Of a DNA stretch of 64,000 bases, positions 43,121-50,996 are shown one piece after another. Position 1 is the first letter of the stretch; each line of letters opens with the position of its first letter. The notes under the pieces were generated by a model. It was not told the origin of the DNA. It searched no databases and worked only from the letters and a program-made list of their open reading frames with translations. The stretch covers positions 124,001-188,000 of the forward strand of contig CAVVFJ010000008.1 of NCBI GenBank assembly GCA_963747425.1. Direction: 5' to 3'. The position numbers and the translations under genes were made by a program. The stretch comes from DASUPK01 sp963747425 (lineage in GTDB: Bacteria > Actinomycetota > Thermoleophilia > Solirubrobacterales > 70-9).

Positions 43121-43945
43121 CTAAGCAACCAGCTTCTTCCGCAGCGCCCGCACTGGGATCGTGAAGAGCAGCGCGCTGAGCGCGGCGAGCCAGGCGGCGT
43201 TGCCGACCACCGACAAAAGCTCAGGGCCGGTGGCCAGGCCCCGCGTGATCTCCACCAGGTGGTAGAGCGGCATGAACCAGGCAACCACGCTCACCCACTC
43301 GGGCAGCTGGTTGAACGGGAAGAAGATCCCCGAGAACAGGAACATCGGCGTGATCCCGAGCGTGAAGAAGTAGGAGTACAGGTCGATCTTCGGGATCAGC
43401 GTGGTGAACGTGTAGCCGATCACCGAGAAGCAGAGGCCGCCGAGGAACACGAAGGGCGGGATCAGAAGCGCCCACCACGAGGAGACCAGGCCGAAGGCCG
43501 ACACCACCGCCAGGACCACGCAGCCGTAGACGGTGGCCCGGCTCGCGCTCCAGGCGATGTCTCCGGCGACCACGTCCTGCACCTCGACCGGCGTCGAGAG
43601 CACGTTGTCGTAGAGCCGCAGCTCGTTCATCCGGAAGTAGACGTTGTAGGTCGTCTCGAAGGCCGACGACCACATCGCGGCCGAGGCGATCAACCCCGGC
43701 GCGATGAACTCCTTGTACGGGATCCCGTTGATGTGGGCGACATAGGTGCCGAGCCCGAAGCCCATCGCCAGCAGGTAAAGGAACGGATCCAGGAAGGTGG
43801 GGAGCAGCGCGCCGCGCCAGAGCTTCGAGAAGACGCGCGCGTTTCGCAGCCAGACCGCGGCGGCCAGCCGCGGGACCGGGACCAGGTCGCGCGGCGAGAT
43901 GCGGGGGCCGAGGCCCGCGTAGCCGGGTTCCTCGAGCATCGCCAT
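43121..43945 (-). CDS. ABC-2 type transporter permease
   Basis: A 274-residue permease of the NodJ/DrrB kind. The soluble N-terminal segment VAAAVWLRNARVFSKLWRGALLPTFLDPFLYLLAMGFGLG leads into six helices, and FETTYNVYFRMNELRLYDNVLSTPVEVQDVVAGD is the conserved cytoplasmic loop. It pairs with the ATPase whose stop is adjacent. The cargo is probably a lipid, polyketide or drug; not decidable. Confidence 0.9.
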   Translation of the reverse strand: MAMLEEPGYAGLGPRISPRDLVPVPRLAAAVWLRNARVFSKLWRGALLPTFLDPFLYLLAMGFGLGTYVAHINGIPYKEFIAPGLIASAAMWSSAFETTYNVYFRMNELRLYDNVLSTPVEVQDVVAGDIAWSASRATVYGCVVLAVVSAFGLVSSWWALLIPPFVFLGGLCFSVIGYTFTTLIPKIDLYSYFFTLGITPMFLFSGIFFPFNQLPEWVSVVAWFMPLYHLVEITRGLATGPELLSVVGNAAWLAALSALLFTIPVRALRKKLVA

Positions 43946-44887
43946 CTACTCGCGGAGGCTCCTTCCCGTCAGTCGCAGGAACACGTCCTCCAGGGTGGCA
44001 CGCCGGACCAGTGCGGACTCCGTCGGGAAGGCGCGGTGATCGAGGCCCTCGAGCACCGCCTCGGCGTCGTCCGCGTAGAGCATCAGGGTGCGGTCGGAGA
44101 GGTCATGACCCTGGATGCGCCCGTCGAGCGAGCCGACCAGGCGCTCGGCGTCGCAGCCCTCGTCGAGCCGCAGCTCCAGGACCTCATGCCCGACGTGATG
44201 GCGAACCAGCTCGGAGGGCTTGCCGTCGGTCACGATCTTGCCCTCGTCCATGATCACCAGGCGATCGCAGAGGCGCTCGGCCTCCTCCATGTAGTGGGTC
44301 GTGATCAGCAGCGTGACGCCGCGGCGGCGCAGCCGGTCCAGGGCGTTCCACACCGCCAGACGGGCCTGAGGATCGAGCCCGGTCGTCGGCTCGTCTAGGA
44401 CGACCAGCTCCGGGTCGCCCATCAAGGCCCGGGAGATCAGCAGGCGGCGCTTCATCCCTCCGGAGAGCGCGTGGATGCGCTCGTCGGCCCGTTCGGTGAG
44501 CAACGAGAAGCCGAGCAGCTCATCGGCCCGCTCGGCTGCCTTCTCTCCGTCGATCCCGAAGTAGCGCGCCTGCTGCAACAGGTTCTCCCGCACGGTCAGA
44601 TCACCGTCGAGGTTGGTCTCCTGAGGAACGACCCCGATCCGGCTCTTGATCTCGCGGCGCTTGCGGGATGCGTCCATGCCCAGGACCTCGAGCGACCCGC
44701 CGTCAACGGTCGCCAGCCCGTAGATCGTCTTCATCGTCGTGGTCTTCCCGGCCCCGTTCGGGCCAAGGAAGCCAAAGCAGATCCCCGGCTCGACCTCGAA
44801 ATCGATCCCGTCCACGGCGACCCGGTCGCCGTAGTTCTTGGCCAGGCCGTGGGCGCTGACCGCCGGACCTGTGGCGCCGTTCAGCAT
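43946..44887 (-). CDS. ABC transporter ATP-binding protein (NodI/DrrA type)
   Basis: A 313-residue ATPase. Walker A is GPNGAGKTTTMK, the signature is HALSGGMKRRLLISRAL, Walker B is LVVLDEPTTGLDP and the H-loop is LLITTHYMEEAERLCDRL. The C-terminal DrrA-like extension (about residues 225-313) is present, typical for exporters paired with ABC-2 permeases. ATG at 44887 overlaps the end of the CPBP gene by 7 bp; the permease gene follows directly. Confidence 0.92.
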   Translation of the reverse strand: MLNGATGPAVSAHGLAKNYGDRVAVDGIDFEVEPGICFGFLGPNGAGKTTTMKTIYGLATVDGGSLEVLGMDASRKRREIKSRIGVVPQETNLDGDLTVRENLLQQARYFGIDGEKAAERADELLGFSLLTERADERIHALSGGMKRRLLISRALMGDPELVVLDEPTTGLDPQARLAVWNALDRLRRRGVTLLITTHYMEEAERLCDRLVIMDEGKIVTDGKPSELVRHHVGHEVLELRLDEGCDAERLVGSLDGRIQGHDLSDRTLMLYADDAEAVLEGLDHRAFPTESALVRRATLEDVFLRLTGRSLRE

Positions 44888-45579
44888 TGACCGATCACCA
44901 CCCCGATCGCGAGTGCGTTGTTGAGGAAGTGGGCGAGCATGCAGGGGTAGAGGGACCCGGTCTTGTTGTAAAGCCAGGCGAGCCCCACCCCGAGCCCGGC
45001 GAGCGGAATCGCGGCGGTCGGCCCGGTCGGGGCGTGCACCACTCCGAAGACCACTCCGGAGAGGAGGGCCGAGGGCCACAGCGACCAGCGCGTTCGCAGC
45101 CCTGCGAAGAAGAAGCCACGGAAGAAGATCTCCTCTGCGATCGGAGCCAGCACGATGATCGCCGTCACGGCCAAGATGGCGATCCCGATGCCCGGGTTGC
45201 AGACCCCGAGCTCCTTGCCGATGTCCTCCTGGTCGGGCTTCACCACCAGCGCCGAGAACGCGATCGCACCGGCGTAGTAGGCACCGAGCACGGCGAACAT
45301 CCAGCCGAGCGCAGAGGGCTCGAATCGCCTCAGCCCAAGCCGCCCGAGGGCCGCCCTCAGGTCGAAGTGCCACCCGGAGGCCATGCCGATCGCGACCGCG
45401 ACCAGGAAGCCGTCGAACAGGGCCTGCGTGGCGAGGATGGCCGCGTCGCTCGCCTTGTCGGGATCGGCGATGTCCGGGTCGAAGGGGAGAACCAGCAGCG
45501 GCGGGACGATCACCACCAGCAGCAGGCCGCCGATCAGCCCCCAGATCGAGTCGCGGAAGCTCCAGGTCACCTTCGGCAT
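44881..45579 (-). CDS. CPBP family intramembrane metalloprotease
   Basis: A 232-residue membrane protein with about seven helices and the CAAX/CPBP abortive-infection domain motifs: LAPIAEEIFFRGFFFAGL (the Glu pair and the Arg), SGVVFGVVHA (His) and MLAHFLNNALAI (His/Asn). These proteins are predicted glutamic-type or metallo intramembrane proteases. Start at 45579 shares one base with the stop of the RDD gene. Confidence 0.9.
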   Translation of the reverse strand: MPKVTWSFRDSIWGLIGGLLLVVIVPPLLVLPFDPDIADPDKASDAAILATQALFDGFLVAVAIGMASGWHFDLRAALGRLGLRRFEPSALGWMFAVLGAYYAGAIAFSALVVKPDQEDIGKELGVCNPGIGIAILAVTAIIVLAPIAEEIFFRGFFFAGLRTRWSLWPSALLSGVVFGVVHAPTGPTAAIPLAGLGVGLAWLYNKTGSLYPCMLAHFLNNALAIGVVIGQC

Positions 45580-46010
45580 CAGGTACTCACCGGAACCTGC
45601 TTGCTCAGACGCACCACGACCGTCTTCGCCGCCTTGTCGCCGAGGCGCTGCTGGCGCTTGCTCGCGGCGATCATCAGCTCGCCGACCAGGAAGAAGTCGA
45701 TCAGGCGCAGCAGGTTCCTGACGCTCGCCTGGCCGTAGGTGAGCCGGGGAGCGCCGTCGATCGAACGCACCTCGATTCCGGTCGCGTTCTTGCCCATCGT
45801 CTGGCCCCAGCGCCACTCGCAGAAGGCGAAGTAGTTGAACCAGAGCGAGAAGAAGACGATCACCGAGACGATCGCGGCCGTGTCGCTCTCGAGCGCGGCG
45901 CCGCCGACGATCCAGACGTAGATCCAGAAGTAGAAGACGACCCAGCTGACGTTGTCGATCAGCGCGGCCAGCAGCCGTCGCCGGAATCCCGCGTAGTCGA
46001 GGTCGGGCAT
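45579..46010 (-). CDS. RDD family membrane protein
   Basis: A 143-residue protein: DYAGFRRRLLAALIDNVSWVVFYFWIYVW has the Arg and Asp that name the family, a second helix follows (AAIVSVIVFFSLWFNYFAF), and WRWGQTMGKNATGIEVRSIDGAPRLTYGQASVRNLLRLIDF is the conserved middle. Function is unknown; some members are proposed ion antiporters. It sits in a run of overlapping minus-strand genes. Confidence 0.88.
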   Translation of the reverse strand: MPDLDYAGFRRRLLAALIDNVSWVVFYFWIYVWIVGGAALESDTAAIVSVIVFFSLWFNYFAFCEWRWGQTMGKNATGIEVRSIDGAPRLTYGQASVRNLLRLIDFFLVGELMIAASKRQQRLGDKAAKTVVVRLSKQVPVST

Positions 46011-46011
46011 C

Positions 46012-46644
46012 TCAGAGATGCTGATCGATCTGCTCCAGCGAGGAGATGTCGCCGTCTCCCCCGTCACGGTCGATCAGCAGCGGACGGATGCCGGCGGCCC
46101 TGGCGCCGGCGACGTCCTCCTCGGCCGTGTCCCCCACGTGCAGGGCCTCCCCGGCCTCGCAGCCGGCCAGCTCGAGCGCCGCCGTGAAGATGGCCGGGTC
46201 CGGCTTGCGGGCGCCGGCCTCGGCTGAGGTGACGACGCCATCGAGCATCCGCTCGATCCCGCAGCGCTCCAGGACCCGTGGCAGCGCGCAATCCCAGTTC
46301 GAGACGGCGATCAGGCGGAGGCCGCGGTCCCGGAGCGCTCCCAGCGCGGGCGCCGCGTCCGGGTAGGCGGAGAACCGGATCGCCGCGACCAGCTCGTCGA
46401 CCGTGATCTCGAAGTCGAGCTTGCCGGAGACGATCGCGGCGCAGCGCTCCCGCAGCTCCGCGAGGGAGGCGTCGTCGCGCCCCTCGTGGGCGTGCTCCCT
46501 GTAGTACGCCATCTCCGCCTTGAGCGCCTGGACCAGCTGCTCGTCGCTGACGCCTGCCGGGACCATTTCGCGCAGCGAGATCCACGGCGGCTCGAGCTCG
46601 ACGAGCGTGCCAAGGGCGTCCAGGAAGACAGCGCGGGTCTTCAT
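46012..46644 (-). CDS. HAD-superfamily hydrolase
   Basis: A 210-residue haloacid-dehalogenase-like hydrolase. Motif I is VFLDALGTLVELE; the second catalytic Asp of DxDxT is replaced by Ala-Leu-Gly as in some dehalogenase-like members. LIAVSNWDCALPRVLE (motif II), AGARKPDPAIFTAALE (motif III Lys) and EALHVGDTAEEDVAGARAAGIRPLLID (motif IV) are intact. A phosphatase is likely but the altered motif I leaves that open. It diverges from mscS with only 22 bp between ATGs. Confidence 0.87.
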   Translation of the reverse strand: MKTRAVFLDALGTLVELEPPWISLREMVPAGVSDEQLVQALKAEMAYYREHAHEGRDDASLAELRERCAAIVSGKLDFEITVDELVAAIRFSAYPDAAPALGALRDRGLRLIAVSNWDCALPRVLERCGIERMLDGVVTSAEAGARKPDPAIFTAALELAGCEAGEALHVGDTAEEDVAGARAAGIRPLLIDRDGGDGDISSLEQIDQHL

Positions 46645-46666
46645 CGCTTGAATAGTGCCCCACGCC

Positions 46667-47452
46667 ATGTACGTAGCCGCGGAACAGAGCTTCTGGCAAG
46701 CGCACGGCGACGAGATCTCGGCCGCGATCACGGTGATCGTCGCCGTGTTGATCGCGATCGTCGTCGATCGCGTCCTGATCGGACGGGCGGTCAAGGCGAC
46801 CACGCGCCTCGACACCGGGGAGCTCTCGCGCGAGGCACGGACCCGGCTCCGATTGATCCGCCGCCTGCTCTTCCTCGCGATCATCCTGATCGGGGTTGCC
46901 CTGGCGCTCAGCCAGTTCGCCTCGATCAAGCGGTTCGCAACCGGAGTGCTGGCCTCCACCGCGGTGCTGGGAATCATCATCGGCTTCGCCGCGCGCCAGG
47001 TGATCGCCAATCTGGTCGCGGGAGTGGTGGTGGCCTTCACTCAGCCCATCCGGATCGGCGATCTGGTCTCGATCGGGGACGAAATCCACGGGCGAATCGT
47101 CGACATCACGCTCACCTATACGAGCGTCGACGCGGGGGATGGCAGCCTGATCATGGTGCCGAACGAGAGGGTTACCACGGACCCCGTCGTCAACCACTCC
47201 GCCGGCAACAGCAGCGCGCCGATCACCGTCGACGTCTGGTTACGCCCGGACGCGGACGTGGAAGCCGCTCGCACGGCTCTCGAGCACGCCGAGGTGACCT
47301 CGGCGCACCTGATGGAGCTGACGCCCGAGGGCGCAAGGATGCAGGTCAAGGCGGCGATCGACGCCGGCGCCGACCGCGAAGCGCACGAGACGGATCTGCG
47401 GGAGCGGGCGCAAGGCGTTCTGCGCGACGCGGGTCTCCTTAGATCCCCCTGA
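46667..47452 (+). CDS. small-conductance mechanosensitive channel (MscS family)
   Basis: About 261 residues. Three helices; the pore-lining third helix is FATGVLASTAVLGIIIGFAARQVIANLVAGVVVAF, with the Gly/Ala pattern of MscS. The beta domain follows (PIRIGDLVSIGDEIHGRIVDITLTYTSVDAGDGSLIMVPNERV). It opens on membrane tension and releases solutes on osmotic downshock, which fits trehalose synthesis genes 10 kb away. A GTG at 46655 would add four residues; ATG 46667 leaves room for a -10-like AATAGT before it. Confidence 0.9.
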   Translation: MYVAAEQSFWQAHGDEISAAITVIVAVLIAIVVDRVLIGRAVKATTRLDTGELSREARTRLRLIRRLLFLAIILIGVALALSQFASIKRFATGVLASTAVLGIIIGFAARQVIANLVAGVVVAFTQPIRIGDLVSIGDEIHGRIVDITLTYTSVDAGDGSLIMVPNERVTTDPVVNHSAGNSSAPITVDVWLRPDADVEAARTALEHAEVTSAHLMELTPEGARMQVKAAIDAGADREAHETDLRERAQGVLRDAGLLRSP

Positions 47453-47480
47453 TCCCAGCCGACTACCCTTTCCGGGCGTT

Positions 47481-49712
47481 ATGACGCAGCGAGCGCGAAG
47501 ACGACGCCGGCGCCTTCGGGAATCGGGCAGGAAGAAGCTCCTCCTGGGCCTCGGCCTCCCGCTCGCGATGGTCGCGCTGGCCGTCGCGGTTGGTGTCGGG
47601 TGGGTGGTCAGCGTCTACGACTCGGCGCCCTCAATCGCATCGCTGAGGCCGATCACGAAGGGGGACGTGTCGAAGGTGTACGCGTCCGACGGCTCCCTGA
47701 TCGGGGTGATCCACTCGGACACCATCCGGCAGCCGGTCGCCAGCGCACGGATCCCGGAGGACCTCAAGAACGCGACGGTCGCGATCGAGGACAGAAGGTT
47801 CTACGACCACGGAGGCGTCGACCCCTCGGCGATCATCCGCGCCGGCTGGGAGGACCTGGTGGCCGGCGGCAAGCCGCGGGAGGGTGGCTCCACGATCACC
47901 CAGCAGCTCGTCCGCAACCTCTACATCCAGGATCCGGAGGACACGGTCAAGCGCAAGATCATCGAGGCGCACCTGGCCAATCAGGAAGAGGACGAGCACT
48001 CCAAGGACTGGATCCTGACCAAGTACCTGAACACGGCTCCCTACGGGACGAACGAAGGCGCCACGGCGATCGGCGTCGAGGTGGCGGCCGAGACCTACTA
48101 CTCCAAGCACGCCAGGGATCTGACCTTGCCCGAGGCGGCGATGATCGCGGGGCTGCCACAGGCGCCGTCCCAATACAACCCGTTTCTCAACCCACGAGCG
48201 GCTCTGGCCCGGCGCAACGAGGTGCTCCAGGCGATGAAGCAGCAGGGGAAGATCACCGACAGCGAGTACACGGACGCCTCCAGCCAGGATCTGGGCCTCG
48301 ACCCAGGACACAAGTACAGCACCATCCGCCAGCCCTACATCTTCGATCTCGTCAAGCAGGAGCTCGAGGACCGCTACGGGCTGAACACCATCGAGAGGGG
48401 CGGGCTGAAGGTCTATACGACGATTCAGCCCCGGCTCCAGCAGGCCGCGCAGAGCGCGGTGGACTCCTGCTCGGTCTGCTACTCGGGCGGCCCGGCGTCG
48501 GCGCTGGCCTCGATCGACCCCTCGAACGGCGAGATCGTCGCGCTCGCCTCGACCCAGCGCTACTCGCTGAGCAGCCAGTTCAACTTCGCCGCGCATGCTC
48601 AGCGCCAACCTGGGTCCTCGTTCAAGGTCTACGACCTGACGGCGGCGATCAAGCAGGGCATCGATCCCGACACGACGTACTACGACGGCAGTTCCCCGAA
48701 GACGCTCGAGACCGGCGGCTCGACCTGGACGGTCAACAACGCCGAGCCGGGCGGCGGCGTGATGCCGCTCACCGAGGCGACCTGGGAGTCGGTCAACGTG
48801 ATCTTCGCCCAGCTCGGCCTCGACGTCGGTCCCGAGAACATCGCCCAGACCGCCTACCAGATGGGGATCACCTCACCGCTTGGGGTCAAGCTTCCGAATG
48901 ACATCCCCTGCAAGGGCGGGCCGAACTGCTTCATCCCCCCGGCCGACGCGATCGGCGGCCTCAGCGTCGGCGTCACCCCGCTCGAGCAGGCCGACGCCTA
49001 CGCCACCCTCGCCAACGGCGGCGTCCATCACGACGCGACCGCGATCGGCCGGGTCGTCTTCCCCGGCGGAAAGGTCGACGAGCCGAGCGCCGGCGAGGGC
49101 AAGCGCGTGCTGACTCCCGGCCAGGCCTACGAGGTCACGAAGATCCTCGAAGGCGTGATCACCAGCGGCACCGGCGCCGGCTACACGAGCATCGGCTGCA
49201 CGGGGGAGGCGGGCAAGACCGGCACCAGTGAGGGGCTGTCCGACGCCTGGTTCGTCGGCTACACCCCGCTGTATTCGACCGCCGTCTGGACCGGGCACCC
49301 GCTCTCGCGCGACTACACCGGGTACGGCGGCCCCACCTCCGGGCCGATCTGGCGCTCCTACATGGAGGCGGCCACGGACGGGAACTGCCCCGACTTCGAG
49401 GTTCCCTCGAGCCTGCCGACCCTGTCGGCGTACCACGGGGAGCACACGGCATCCAGCTCGAGCTCGTGCTACTCGGGCTCCAGCAGCTCGAGTAGCTCCA
49501 GCAGCTCCAGCTCGTGCTCGTCCACCTCCACCCAGACCACCACGACCGACAGCAACAACAACGACAACAACAACCACGACAAGGGCGCCTACGCCCCGGG
49601 CGTGGGCCAGAAACCCGCTCCGACGCCCAAGCCGAAACCCACGCCGTCACCCACGCCCACGCCCACGCCCGCTCCCGTCACACCGCCTCCAAGCGGCGGC
49701 GTCACGCCTTAA
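47481..49712 (+). CDS. class A penicillin-binding protein (PBP1A-like)
   Basis: A 743-residue bifunctional peptidoglycan synthase. A basic N-terminus and one anchor helix (LGLGLPLAMVALAVAVGVGWVVSVY) precede the GT51 domain: VAIEDRRFYDHGGVDPSAIIRA, GGSTITQQLVRNLY, TLPEAAMIAGLPQAPSQYNP. The transpeptidase has SxxK in QRQPGSSFKVYDL and KTGTSEGLSDAWFVGYTP. The C-terminal 110 residues are low complexity: Ser runs broken by three Cys, an Asn/Asp stretch, then Pro-Thr-Lys repeats, a likely wall-spanning tail. It overlaps yggU by 11 bp at the 3' end. Confidence 0.95.
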   Translation: MTQRARRRRRRLRESGRKKLLLGLGLPLAMVALAVAVGVGWVVSVYDSAPSIASLRPITKGDVSKVYASDGSLIGVIHSDTIRQPVASARIPEDLKNATVAIEDRRFYDHGGVDPSAIIRAGWEDLVAGGKPREGGSTITQQLVRNLYIQDPEDTVKRKIIEAHLANQEEDEHSKDWILTKYLNTAPYGTNEGATAIGVEVAAETYYSKHARDLTLPEAAMIAGLPQAPSQYNPFLNPRAALARRNEVLQAMKQQGKITDSEYTDASSQDLGLDPGHKYSTIRQPYIFDLVKQELEDRYGLNTIERGGLKVYTTIQPRLQQAAQSAVDSCSVCYSGGPASALASIDPSNGEIVALASTQRYSLSSQFNFAAHAQRQPGSSFKVYDLTAAIKQGIDPDTTYYDGSSPKTLETGGSTWTVNNAEPGGGVMPLTEATWESVNVIFAQLGLDVGPENIAQTAYQMGITSPLGVKLPNDIPCKGGPNCFIPPADAIGGLSVGVTPLEQADAYATLANGGVHHDATAIGRVVFPGGKVDEPSAGEGKRVLTPGQAYEVTKILEGVITSGTGAGYTSIGCTGEAGKTGTSEGLSDAWFVGYTPLYSTAVWTGHPLSRDYTGYGGPTSGPIWRSYMEAATDGNCPDFEVPSSLPTLSAYHGEHTASSSSSCYSGSSSSSSSSSSSSCSSTSTQTTTTDSNNNDNNNHDKGAYAPGVGQKPAPTPKPKPTPSPTPTPTPAPVTPPPSGGVTP

Positions 49713-49959
49713 TCGCCTTCAGGGCCTCGGGTCCTACGCCCGAGATCTCGATCCGCTTGCGCCGCCCGCGCGGGCCTCTCGCGATTCTGACCCGGCTGGG
49801 TGCCACGCCGGTGCGCTTCGCGATCAGCTTGATGACGGCCCGGTTGGCGGCGTCATCCACGGGCGCCGCGGTGACGCGAATCGCGAGCACTCCGTCCCGC
49901 ATGCCGACGATCTCATCCCGGCTGGCCCTGGGCGTGACTTTGATCTCGAACGTGAGCAA
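49702..49959 (-). CDS. DUF167/YggU family protein
   Basis: An 85-residue protein: IKVTPRASRDEIVGMRDGVLAIRVTAAPVDDAANRAVIKLIAKRTGVAPSRVRIARGPRGRRKRIEI contains the family's KV.P.A..D and P.DG.AN segments. The small alpha/beta fold is widespread but without a settled function. TTG start; the end overlaps the PBP tail. Confidence 0.88.
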   Translation of the reverse strand: MLTFEIKVTPRASRDEIVGMRDGVLAIRVTAAPVDDAANRAVIKLIAKRTGVAPSRVRIARGPRGRRKRIEISGVGPEALKAIKA

Positions 49960-49973
49960 GGGTCTAGTGGCCC

Positions 49974-49979
49974 TAGCCT
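49974..49979 (+). promoter_or_regulatory. candidate -10 box of thiL
   Basis: TAGCCT ends 6 bp before the thiL ATG, again giving a leaderless transcript. The gap to the divergent yggU start is 26 bp. Confidence 0.3.
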
Positions 49980-49985
49980 AGGCCC

Positions 49986-50996
49986 ATGCCGGCGAGCGAG
50001 TTCGACCTGATCGGCGCCATCAACGACTGCCTGCCGCTGCGAGGGGAGCGGATCCGCATCCCGAGCGGAGACGACGCCGCGGTCGTCGAGCCCCACGCAG
50101 CGACCGCCGTGTCAGTGGATGCGGTCGTCGACGGAGTCCATTTCAACCTCGATGCCTTCGGCCCTCGGCCGGTTGGGCGCAAGGCCCTCGCCGCGGCGCT
50201 CTCCGACCTCGCCGCCATGGGAGCCACTCCCGGCGAGGCCTATGTCGCCCTCGGCGCGCCGGCCGAGCTGGAGGACGAGGTCCTGCTCGGGATCGCCGAC
50301 GGACTCGCCGAGGTGGCGACGCGGGAGTCGGTGGCGATCGGAGGTGGCGACCTGGTCAGCTCACCGACGCTGTTCCTCTCGGTCACGGCGGTTGGCTACG
50401 AGACTGGGGACGCCGAGCTGGTCACCCGGGCGGGGGCGAAACCGGGCGACCTGATCGGGGTGACCGGCGAGCTTGGCGGAGCGGGTGCGGCCCTGGCGCT
50501 GCTCGATCCCGGCGGGGCGGGCCCCGAGGTCCCATCCGAGCTTCGCGAGGCGCTCGTCGCCAGGCAGCTCGACCCGCGGCCGCGCCTGGACGAGGGTCAT
50601 GCGCTGGCCGAGACCGGCGCGATGGCGATGATCGACATCAGCGACGGGCTGGGGGCGGACGCCGGACACCTGGCGGAGGCCAGCGGCTGCAGGCTCGAGA
50701 TCGACCTCGACCGGATTCCGATCGCCGCCGGCGTGAGCGAGGTGGCGGGCGGTGACGGGGCGGCGCTGGAGCTGGCGGCCGGAGCCGGCGAGGACTACGA
50801 GCTGCTCGCCGTAATCCCGGCGGAGGCCTTCGTCAGGGCGACGGCGGCCGTGCGCGAGGCGGGCGGCCTGCTCACCGAGATCGGTTACGTGACTGAGGGC
50901 CGGGGCGTCGCGCTTCGCCTGCCCGGCGGGGGCGAGATCCAGCCGAGCGGCTTCGACCAGAGGCGGGGATCCCTCTCCGGCTCCGGCTCCGGCTGA
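49986..50996 (+). CDS. thiL: thiamine-monophosphate kinase
   Basis: A 336-residue ATP-dependent kinase making thiamine pyrophosphate. GDDAAVVEPHAATAVSVDAVVDGVHFN holds the Mg/ATP aspartates, ALAAALSDLAAMGATPGEAYVALGAP is the classic second motif, VAIGGGDLVSSPTLFLSVTAVG and LIGVTGELGGAGAALALL follow, and MIDISDGLGADAGHLAEASGCRLEIDLDRIPI completes the set. The final 112 bp are antisense to the end of the M28-like gene. Confidence 0.95.
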   Translation: MPASEFDLIGAINDCLPLRGERIRIPSGDDAAVVEPHAATAVSVDAVVDGVHFNLDAFGPRPVGRKALAAALSDLAAMGATPGEAYVALGAPAELEDEVLLGIADGLAEVATRESVAIGGGDLVSSPTLFLSVTAVGYETGDAELVTRAGAKPGDLIGVTGELGGAGAALALLDPGGAGPEVPSELREALVARQLDPRPRLDEGHALAETGAMAMIDISDGLGADAGHLAEASGCRLEIDLDRIPIAAGVSEVAGGDGAALELAAGAGEDYELLAVIPAEAFVRATAAVREAGGLLTEIGYVTEGRGVALRLPGGGEIQPSGFDQRRGSLSGSGSG

